Source of the DNA: Cyanocohniella sp. LLY
Lineage (GTDB): Bacteria > Cyanobacteriota > Cyanobacteriia > Cyanobacteriales > Nostocaceae
Assembly (NCBI GenBank): GCA_022241785.1
Contig: JAKOMP010000030.1
Coordinates: 1-57,668 of the forward strand
Reading direction: 5' to 3'
Length of the DNA: 57,668 bases
Position numbers and translations under genes: made by a program. Every line of letters begins with the position of its first letter. The stretch's first letter is position 1. Below the pieces are notes generated by a model. That model did not search any database. It had not been told where the DNA came from and saw nothing but the letters and a program-made list of their open reading frames with translations. Shown here piece after piece: positions 21,866 through 28,618 of the stretch.

Positions 21866-23962
21866 TTAGCCTAATAAAAGGCTACAAAGTTCATCGATTT
21901 GTTGCCCTTTTTCAGCAATCAGTCGATGGGCGATAGCTTGTAATTGACGAGTATTTTGTAGTTTGATATTGTCTATTTCTTCTAGTTCTCCATCTAAAAA
22001 TGTTTGAAAGCGATAATAAAAATTTTTAGCTTCTTTCTCGCTAGGTTCAAACAAACGTTCTAATTCTCCAGATACGACTTCACTACCACCATCAAATACA
22101 ATATTTAAAAGTGGTTTTCCCCATTGTAAAACTCCCCAATTTTTGACTTCATTATAAGGATAGACACGTGTGGGGGAGCCTGTACCTAAAGAAACTAATA
22201 ATATATCTTCTGTATTGAGGACTTTTTTTGCTTTTCTTTTACTACTAATTTGTGCTTCTAAAATAGCTAAATTGGCTGGATTATTAGCAAAGATCCCCCC
22301 ATCAATTAAAGTATATAAGCCTTTAGTATCGTGGGAATTGACAATACGATGAGGAGCAAAATAAGTGGGAGTAGCACTAGTGGCTAATGCTGCATCTAAG
22401 AGGGAAAACCCTGCACATAATTGGCGAAAGTTTTTAGATTCAATCTCTTCTTTTTCTTTTTTGTTGCTAAAAAATATCGGCATACGCTGCTCAATATCGT
22501 AACTAGTTACAAAAATTTCTTTGAGGTTATTTTCTAAATAAGCGTTGCCAAAATATTGGCTTAAAATTTCTTCTTTGCTGGTAGCAGGATATTTTGGCTG
22601 AAGAAACATATCCTCTATGGGGCCAATTATTCTTTCAAATAATGGCTCATAAAATATTTCTACACCATACTCAAGAAATAATTGTACAAGATCCTCAGCA
22701 GTGTATTGGGCTACTGGCGAGTTATCAGATACATCGGCACTTAATCGGGGTTTAGTCAGCCCAAGTGCCAAAATTCCACCACTGGAAGTGCCAGCAATTA
22801 AATCAAACAAACTAAATATAGGTTTTTGTGTTCGCCTTTCAATTTCTGCTAGGAGTAATGCCGGAATAATGCCCCGAATACCACCTCCATCAATGGAAAG
22901 TATTTTATATTTGGGCTGGGCTTCTGTATTCATGGTTTCTGGCGATTCCTCCTGAGTTAATATTTGTGCTTGTTGGATAGTGACGGGTTCTTCGGTTTGA
23001 TCCGTTTTGGTTTCCTCGTCATGAAATTGGAGAGTTACCAGAGTGGGGATATTCTTGGATTCTTTGCTGTTTGTGTCTGTTGGTTGAATTTCCTTTGGTT
23101 GGCCTTCATCGTCACTGATTAGCGATACCGACGCTGCTAATAAATTTGTGGTTAATGTTGAGATATTTTCTTCATAAATATCTGTCGGCTCAATTTGGCT
23201 TTCGTCTTGAATATCTTCTTGATTAGATGATTGTGTAATCAAGTAAATTGGATTAGATGCTTGTATAGCAAAGGGAATTTCTGTTAAATTCCAAATAGGA
23301 TTACCACGAAAATTTCCTTGATAGGAATTTCCAGTTTGGTTTTTGACTTTTGTTCCTTGTCCGTCATCTAATTTCCAGTAAGCGACTAATCCTTCTTCAT
23401 CTCCGATTATTAGCCCACAATAATGAGTCTGGATTTCTACTTGAGTACATGGATAATTCCAAACGCTAATATTGGCTAGTTGTCCTTTGAAATAGACATG
23501 TTTATGTAAAGTTGCACCTAGAGTTAAAGAACTTGTTGCTTTATTTAAAAATGTACCTCTTAGAGAATCTGTGTATACACTATTATCAAGATATATTGTT
23601 ACTTGCCCGCCATTAAAAATAATGGCAAAAAAGTGCCATTCTCCTATAGTTAATTCTCCATTACCGTATGTTTTGATACCCCTACTAACATATTCATCAA
23701 TGTAGATATCTAAGCTTCCTGTTTCACTGATACCAAATTCAACATTATCGCTATATCGTGATGAAGAACGGGCAAAAAATACATTGCGTGTTCCGTAACT
23801 AGTGGCTTTATTTGTTAATTCATGTGGATTTATCCATCCTGAAAAAGTGAATGCTGTACTACCTTGAGCAAACACGCCGCCAAGATCGGTTCTGCCAAAA
23901 TCTATATAATCATTTACTCCATCAAATGTCAAAACTGTTTGTGTATTTGCTAAGTTAGTCAC
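21866..23962 (-). CDS. Patatin-like phospholipase with N-terminal LamG/ConA-like domain
   Basis: 698 residues. Residues ~8-215 form a LamG/concanavalin-like lectin fold (VLTFDGVNDYIDFG, FTFSGWINPHEL, WHFFAIIFNGGQVTIYLD, ANISVWNYP, LVAYWKLDDGQG). A low-complexity acidic linker follows (~235-345). The patatin domain has the oxyanion loop DGGGIRG near 355, the nucleophile elbow GTSSGG near 393, and the catalytic Asp in IDGGIFANNPA near 553. Patatins are Ser-Asp dyad lipid acyl hydrolases; the LamG part probably targets a surface glycan or lipid. No signal peptide is seen. It lies next to the graspetide ligase genes on the same strand. The combination is not part of the characterised microviridin pathway. 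Confidence 0.9.
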   Translation of the reverse strand: MTNLANTQTVLTFDGVNDYIDFGRTDLGGVFAQGSTAFTFSGWINPHELTNKATSYGTRNVFFARSSSRYSDNVEFGISETGSLDIYIDEYVSRGIKTYGNGELTIGEWHFFAIIFNGGQVTIYLDNSVYTDSLRGTFLNKATSSLTLGATLHKHVYFKGQLANISVWNYPCTQVEIQTHYCGLIIGDEEGLVAYWKLDDGQGTKVKNQTGNSYQGNFRGNPIWNLTEIPFAIQASNPIYLITQSSNQEDIQDESQIEPTDIYEENISTLTTNLLAASVSLISDDEGQPKEIQPTDTNSKESKNIPTLVTLQFHDEETKTDQTEEPVTIQQAQILTQEESPETMNTEAQPKYKILSIDGGGIRGIIPALLLAEIERRTQKPIFSLFDLIAGTSSGGILALGLTKPRLSADVSDNSPVAQYTAEDLVQLFLEYGVEIFYEPLFERIIGPIEDMFLQPKYPATSKEEILSQYFGNAYLENNLKEIFVTSYDIEQRMPIFFSNKKEKEEIESKNFRQLCAGFSLLDAALATSATPTYFAPHRIVNSHDTKGLYTLIDGGIFANNPANLAILEAQISSKRKAKKVLNTEDILLVSLGTGSPTRVYPYNEVKNWGVLQWGKPLLNIVFDGGSEVVSGELERLFEPSEKEAKNFYYRFQTFLDGELEEIDNIKLQNTRQLQAIAHRLIAEKGQQIDELCSLLLG

Positions 23963-24262
23963 AAGACTTTAATCTCCAAATATCAATAATTCGTAATTCA
24001 TAGTTTAAAAATATAGCCTTTATGAATCTCTTGAGTACAAAGTTATTTCTGTGCATTTACGTCTATCCTTTTCTCTGAGCGATTAATTTCTTCTTGTTGT
24101 ACCTCACGAATATGAGAGTTGCTACAATTGGTTAAATTTAAATATCAATAAAGTCAATATAAAAATTATATTCGCTACGTTTTAGAGAATGCTACTGCAA
24201 AAATTTCTTTTAAATGAGTCTTTTGAGGACAGAGGCAAGAAACACATATAATACTTAATGCT
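23963..24262. other. Gene-free spacer between the mdnC-like gene and the LamG-patatin gene
   Basis: 300 bp, AT-rich. I see no open frame of interest and no clear terminator. Confidence 0.4.
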
Positions 24263-25240
24263 CTAATTTTTATTAGTTACTAATACTTCGGCGATCGCCT
24301 GTGAAATTGGATAATTTGGTGAATATTTTTCCAACCAAAAAAATTCTCCTACTGGGTTGATTTCCAGGAATATATAACGATTATCCGGGGTAACAATAAT
24401 ATCAATTGCTCCATAGTTTAAGCCAAAATAATTCATGAGTTTGAGCAGCTTTTTTTCCATATCTTCTGGCAAGTTGTAGGGTTGCCAATTCTTAAGTAAA
24501 GCCATGCCCTCTAGGCGCCAGTCGTAAGTAGATCCTGCCAAGATTTGGGAATCGACTGCGGCCGTAAATATGCGGTGTCCGACAATAGTTGTCCTCAACT
24601 CCAGCGCCTTGGGTACGTTCTCTTGAAACGTCATCGGACAAAAATGCAATCCCTCCAAATTCTCTAAATCATCATTTGTCACTGGAGTAGTAAACACAAC
24701 ATTTTCTCGCCCTTGGACATCATATATAGCAAAAGAAGAAAGCATTTTGGTGACTATACCTTGTTGACATTCTTGAGCAAACTGCTTAACTGTTTCTAGA
24801 TTGTTTGATGTCAGGGTACGTGGAGTTAAAAGTCCAATTTCTCGAGCAGCTTGCAATTGTAATTGCTTATTATTAGCTCGATCTACATTAAACATTTTGT
24901 CTAAGTGGAATCCCTGGAGGCTGGCAATCATTCCTCTGAGGGTGGCGCGACATTCGTTAATTGATGCATCTCTGTATTGCTTGTCCATTGAGTTAGGAAT
25001 TTTCTGCCCGTAGCGCATCCGCCGATACCAAACTGAAGACACCTCACTCAAATCGAGCTTTTGTTCACCATCCGTAATAATTACCTGCTCAGTATCACCA
25101 GAGTAAATATCTAGCTTGACTTCGGTAGGATACTTGTCTGTATCAAACCGAAAGGCTTTTTCTTTGTTAGCCTCAATTTCTTTAATGACTAGAGGAATGC
25201 TATCATTATCTTTACTAAATGTAACTATTAATACGGTCAT
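24263..25240 (-). CDS. mdnC: Graspetide ATP-grasp ligase, ester-forming type (MdnC-like)
   Basis: 325-residue ATP-grasp enzyme. It begins MTVLIVTFSKDNDSIPLVI and contains VSSVWYRRMRYG, the leader-contacting DKMFNVDRANNKQLQLQAAREIGL, CPMTFQENVPKALELRTTIVG, and the ATP/Mg site YIFLEINPVGEFFWLE. These match the MdnC/MvdD type. It would make the two omega-ester links (Thr-Asp and Ser-Glu in classical microviridins) before the amide ligase acts. It lies 12 bp downstream of the MdnB-like gene in one operon. Assignment to the ester type rests on residue-level similarity to MdnC as remembered. Confidence 0.9.
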   Translation of the reverse strand: MTVLIVTFSKDNDSIPLVIKEIEANKEKAFRFDTDKYPTEVKLDIYSGDTEQVIITDGEQKLDLSEVSSVWYRRMRYGQKIPNSMDKQYRDASINECRATLRGMIASLQGFHLDKMFNVDRANNKQLQLQAAREIGLLTPRTLTSNNLETVKQFAQECQQGIVTKMLSSFAIYDVQGRENVVFTTPVTNDDLENLEGLHFCPMTFQENVPKALELRTTIVGHRIFTAAVDSQILAGSTYDWRLEGMALLKNWQPYNLPEDMEKKLLKLMNYFGLNYGAIDIIVTPDNRYIFLEINPVGEFFWLEKYSPNYPISQAIAEVLVTNKN

Positions 25241-25252
25241 AAAAACTATGAT

Positions 25253-26239
25253 TCATTCTTTACTTTGAAGTAGAGCATCTGCGATCGCACTGGCAATGGG
25301 CAAGTCTAAATCCTTCTCCAGCATTCCCCATTCTCCTACGGGGTTGATTTCTAAAAAGACATATTCACCTGATGGTGTAAGGATAAAATCGAACACTCCA
25401 AACAACAGCCCAAATCTCATCATCAAGGACTGGAGACGACAAACTACTTCATCAGGAAGTTGATGATGTTGCCATGCGCCAATATCAATATCTGGTTGCC
25501 GCCAATCAACTTTAGCTGCTGCATACACATCTGCATTTAGCGCTCCCACAAATATATTGCCGTTCACATACACTACCCGTAATTCCTGCTGCTTAGGAAT
25601 TTGTTCTTGAAAAACCATTGGACAATGGCGCAGTGACTCGGCATCTTGTAAGTCTTCTTCTTTAACAATGCTGGTGTAAAGGAAGAATGGAGTATATTCC
25701 ATACTCTGGGAAAGAGGAGTGAGTAATTTGCTCACCATTTTTCCCTTAACTTGCCAGAAAAACTCTCGTGCTGACTCAGCTTTGTTCGTGACAAGAGTCT
25801 GGGGAATAACAAAACCTATCTCAGATGCAATCCGTAGTTGGCGCAGCTTGTTACTTGCGTAATCTATCCGCTCTAAATCATCTACCCACGTAGCTCCCTT
25901 AAGGCTATCCCAAAAGCCATTTAAAGTTGCTTTTGATTCCCTCAAGCAAGCCTCTTGGAACTTTGGCGCTAATTCTTGACTTAGCTTTGGCTGCCCAAGG
26001 CGACGTAACCAAACAGCTTGCACCTGCTCTGTGCTGATATGGCAGTTGTTATATTCTATAGTGTGATAGCTTTGAAACTTGTCAAAATGTGCTGTTAATT
26101 GCACTTCTAGAGGGAATTTGTCAGCATCTAGACGAAACGCTTGGACTCCTTTGTTTAACAAGGCTGCTGCCACTTTATCTATAGTGAAGAAATCAGCACT
26201 ATGAGTAACTAATAAAACAACATTATCAGACAGGTGCAT
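25253..26239 (-). CDS. mdnB: Graspetide ATP-grasp ligase, amide-forming type (MdnB-like)
   Basis: 328 residues, ATP-grasp. LLVTHSADFFTIDKVAAALL at the start, VQAVWLRRLGQP, CLRESKATLNGF, CPMVFQEQIPKQQELRVVYVNG, and the metal/ATP site YVFLEINPVGEWGMLE fit the MdnB/MvdC branch. That branch forms the omega-amide between the core Lys and a C-terminal acidic residue. It precedes the MdnC-like gene by 12 bp. The precursor genes lie 198 bp upstream on the same strand, separated by a hairpin. No MdnD-type acetyltransferase was found in the window. Confidence 0.9.
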   Translation of the reverse strand: MHLSDNVVLLVTHSADFFTIDKVAAALLNKGVQAFRLDADKFPLEVQLTAHFDKFQSYHTIEYNNCHISTEQVQAVWLRRLGQPKLSQELAPKFQEACLRESKATLNGFWDSLKGATWVDDLERIDYASNKLRQLRIASEIGFVIPQTLVTNKAESAREFFWQVKGKMVSKLLTPLSQSMEYTPFFLYTSIVKEEDLQDAESLRHCPMVFQEQIPKQQELRVVYVNGNIFVGALNADVYAAAKVDWRQPDIDIGAWQHHQLPDEVVCRLQSLMMRFGLLFGVFDFILTPSGEYVFLEINPVGEWGMLEKDLDLPIASAIADALLQSKE

Positions 26240-26383
26240 AAAATATTTTGTTTGAGAATTGTCGTAGATGGATATTAAGTAAGACTAAACAAATTACTTT
26301 CTACATTCCCGGTTTATGGAAAAAGTGATCGCCTCTATGTTATGGATATGCATAAGTAATATAGAAGCGATCGCCTGATTAAA

Positions 26384-26414
26384 AGTAGCTTTTAGTTATG
26401 TAATAACCGCTACT
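26384..26414 (-). terminator. Hairpin between precursor gene and ligase genes
   Basis: AGTAGC (26384-26389) pairs with GCTACT (26409-26414), and inside it GTTAT pairs with ATAAC around a 3-nt loop. A leaky hairpin between precursor and enzymes is common in RiPP operons, where it raises precursor mRNA over enzyme mRNA. That role is inferred. Confidence 0.4.
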
Positions 26415-26437
26415 GACTTAGTGGACGATAAAACTAA

Positions 26438-26587
26438 TTAGTCGTTACCAGCGTCATCTATTGCATCGGAAGGATATTTGAAAGTATAGGTGGATGCAGT
26501 ATCAGGCTTTTCTACAACTTGCTCTTTCAAAAAACGAGCAAAAAATGGTACTACTTTGATATTTGATTGGACTGTATTTGTAGGCAT
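26438..26587 (-). CDS. mdnA: Microviridin-type graspetide precursor peptide 1
   Basis: 49-residue peptide. Leader: the conserved PFFARFL recognition motif at residues 14-20, followed by KEQ. Core: TYTFKYPSDAIDDAGND (33-49). The TxKYPSD signature of microviridins is intact (Thr35, Lys37, Ser40, Asp41). The residues after it are A-I-D-D rather than W-E/D-E/D, so the acids are Asp44 and Asp45, shifted by one position. There is no double-glycine site. The gene is just upstream of the mdnB/mdnC-like ligases on the same strand. CACTAAACAATACT before the ATG is a poor ribosome-binding site. Other short starts are not available in frame. Confidence 0.9.
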   Translation of the reverse strand: MPTNTVQSNIKVVPFFARFLKEQVVEKPDTASTYTFKYPSDAIDDAGND

Positions 26588-26677
26588 AGTATTGTTTAGT
26601 GATCTTGATTGTTTACTAGGAGCAGTTTTGATAGCAATTTTCTATAGAAGATGCGCTTTATTAAACCCATTTGTAGA

Positions 26678-26697
26678 CCCCTTGATGCTTTGAGGGG
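26678..26697. terminator. Small hairpin between the two precursor genes
   Basis: CCCCT (26678-26682) pairs with AGGGG (26693-26697) around a 10-nt loop. It is weak, with no T-run on the minus strand. It may separate the two precursor transcripts. Confidence 0.25.
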
Positions 26698-26798
26698 ACG
26701 GTAGCTAGGTCAAATATATTGCCACTTCATCAAGAAACGATATCAGTTGTTTAATAATTTCTACTCCCTTAAGTTACAGATGAAAAATACCAGTAATT

Positions 26799-26957
26799 TT
26801 AATTTTCCCCATCTAAAGGAAACTTGAAAGTCAAACAATGAGGATCTGATTCTTCAGTAGCTTGTTCTTCCAAGAAACTGGCAAATATTACCGCACCAAC
26901 ATTCACTATTTTGGCAGTGTTTGTCAGAATAATGTTTTTTCCAAAGGAAACTGGCAT
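26799..26957 (-). CDS. Divergent graspetide precursor peptide 2
   Basis: 52-residue peptide with the same architecture as precursor 1. A leader-like segment GAVIFASFLEEQ (21-32) replaces PFFARFL-KEQ, keeping F-A-x-F-L. The core CLTFKFPLDGEN (41-52) keeps T-F-K-x-P-x-D but has Leu48 where the ester-forming Ser stands. It ends with a single Glu51. It is 211 bp upstream of precursor 1 on the same strand and 43 bp from oppositely oriented 9-bp repeats (27000-27017) that look like its promoter region. It may be a second, bicyclic product, or a decaying duplicate. Confidence 0.75.
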   Translation of the reverse strand: MPVSFGKNIILTNTAKIVNVGAVIFASFLEEQATEESDPHCLTFKFPLDGEN

Positions 26958-26999
26958 TAGCAATTAAACATATACCAGTAATTAGATATGTATGCAAGG

Positions 27000-27017
27000 A
27001 CAGTTAAGACAGTTAAG
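27000..27017 (-). promoter_or_regulatory. Two CTTAACTGT repeats in front of the precursor genes
   Basis: Two exact head-to-tail copies of the 9-mer, on the minus strand (ACAGTTAAG twice on plus), 42 bp upstream of precursor 2. See the related arrays at 6623-6701, 27114-27131 and 31044-31133. Confidence 0.6.
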
Positions 27018-27113
27018 TAAATTAGAGCAATTTTATTTCTGTAGCTCTTTTAAAGCAAGGGTTTCAGACGGTACAAAATCCAGTGAACGGTGTTTTTTAT
27101 ATTTGCTTTAAAC

Positions 27114-27131
27114 CTTAAGTGTCTTAACTGT
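27114..27131 (+). promoter_or_regulatory. Two CTTAA(G/C)TGT repeats in front of the patatin gene
   Basis: CTTAAGTGT followed directly by CTTAACTGT on the plus strand, ending 74 bp before the patatin ATG at 27206. The facing pair at 27000-27017 serves the divergent precursor gene, so the intergenic region has a mirrored arrangement. Confidence 0.6.
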
Positions 27132-27205
27132 CCTTGTGTTGCACTGTTACTCATGTTAAATTCAATTCCTAAATCTTTTAACACCAGTCAATAAGGACGT
27201 AAACA

Positions 27206-28270
27206 ATGTCAACTGCGATTTTGTTCAATGGAGCTGCTTCACTTATCGCCCAAGAAGCGGGAATTTTAGACTTACTACTTGGTAATATTCCTGATGTACA
27301 AGGCGTATTAAATACTGAAGATGTGACATTCGTTGGTGGACTGAGTTCGGGAGCGCTAATGTCCTTTGTCTTCAATGCCGCTTTCGGTGTTTGTGAGGAG
27401 CCTCGAGAACTTACATGGGCTGATTTTAAGGAAAATATTCTCTTCCCTATGACCACAGAGCAAATCTACAATGGCCGAGACGGAGACTTTTTCGACACCA
27501 AACCGCTCAGTCGGCTTTTAACACAAATCACTGATCAAGTAGGTTACAAACTGATCCAAGATTTGCCGTTTCGTAGCGCAATTGTTATAAGATATGCCAG
27601 TATATTGGCCAATAAAAACTATTGGCTGACAAATATTTCAGAAGTTGCTAACGTACTTCCAAGTGGTGACTTAAAGATTTCTGCAAACATTAAGGCTCAC
27701 CAGCCTAAGCTTGATTTGGTTTCTTCGTTAATGTGTTCTACTGCTATTCCACAGACTTTCCCACCGCAAAAACTTTACTACAAAGACAGTAATTCCAACC
27801 TTTCTTCTATTAAGAATGCAAACAATGCCGATGCCAAATTTGTCGATGGGGGATTTGGCGTAACTAATATGGTTTTCGCTGATTATCGAGAGTTTTTCGA
27901 GACTTATGTCAACAATTTTAGTAAGTTTGAGAAGATTTACTTTATTTCTCCCAAATTTGTCGAGACCGACCCAAAGACGCTGGAACGAATTAATCTAGCT
28001 AATAGTAATGGTACTCTTGCAGAAGGCGACAATTCAGGAGATAATCCGTTAGCGATTATGGAAAACTGGACAATAAACTTCCTTAAAAACATCAAAACTT
28101 ACAATTCTGAAAAAGTTTTGGCAGACACAATTTATTATTGTAAGCCAGAAATAGAAGTTTATGGACCTTTGGATTTCAGCAATGAACAAGAACAATACAA
28201 TGCTACAATTGCCTGGGGACAGAACAACCTAGACAAGATTGCCCTCGATATTGAAGATATTCAATTCTAG
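27206..28270 (+). CDS. Patatin-like acyl hydrolase (stand-alone)
   Basis: 354 residues. It starts with the glycine-rich oxyanion loop FNGAAS near residue 8, the nucleophile elbow GGLSSGAL at ~44-51, and the catalytic-Asp motif FVDGGFG at ~212-218, the three marks of a patatin. No signal peptide or extra domain. It is the first gene to the right of the two precursor genes, on the opposite strand, with a shared 248-bp intergenic region holding mirrored 9-bp repeats. Lipid acyl hydrolase activity is expected. A link to the peptide pathway is contextual only; no MdnD-like acyltransferase exists here, so an acyl-related role is conceivable but unproven. Confidence 0.82.
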   Translation: MSTAILFNGAASLIAQEAGILDLLLGNIPDVQGVLNTEDVTFVGGLSSGALMSFVFNAAFGVCEEPRELTWADFKENILFPMTTEQIYNGRDGDFFDTKPLSRLLTQITDQVGYKLIQDLPFRSAIVIRYASILANKNYWLTNISEVANVLPSGDLKISANIKAHQPKLDLVSSLMCSTAIPQTFPPQKLYYKDSNSNLSSIKNANNADAKFVDGGFGVTNMVFADYREFFETYVNNFSKFEKIYFISPKFVETDPKTLERINLANSNGTLAEGDNSGDNPLAIMENWTINFLKNIKTYNSEKVLADTIYYCKPEIEVYGPLDFSNEQEQYNATIAWGQNNLDKIALDIEDIQF

Positions 28271-28338
28271 TTAATTTAGGGCGATTGAGCATTATTCTTT
28301 CAAAGTTTTTTTGGGTAACATAAGCATCTTGTAGTTAA

Positions 28339-28476
28339 TCAAGTAATAGATACTGTTGGTGAATATGTTACATATATGTAAATATGAGTATTACACAAGG
28401 TTAGTCCTTCAATGACATATACTCGCCAGCCTAATAGTTGAATTTCTGCGAGCAAGCGAGATACAATTGTATACAT
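28339..28476 (-). CDS. Possible small protein (45 aa), unproven
   Basis: Open frame beginning MYTIVSRLLAEIQLLGWRVY and ending TVSIT. The first 28 residues form a plausible amphipathic helix plus strand. It lies between the convergent patatin and second exporter genes. No family was recognised and no good ribosome-binding site is visible (GGGTCCCGGCT upstream). It may be chance or a fragment of a lost gene. Confidence 0.2.
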   Translation of the reverse strand: MYTIVSRLLAEIQLLGWRVYVIEGLTLCNTHIYIYVTYSPTVSIT

Positions 28477-28618
28477 AGCCGGGACCCTCATTTTTGTTAG
28501 ATATTCTTAGTCTCGGCGTTTTTTTGCGACTTTTTTTCGGGAGTCACTACTACCCTTTAGAAAAAGGCTTTCACCTCTATTCCAGGTTTTGTTCCTGATG
28601 AAATAATCTGATTAACCG

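Noticed and set aside
26490-26693. 67-codon plus-strand ORF
   Set aside because: It is antisense to the graspetide precursor gene, whose leader and core motifs are unmistakable.
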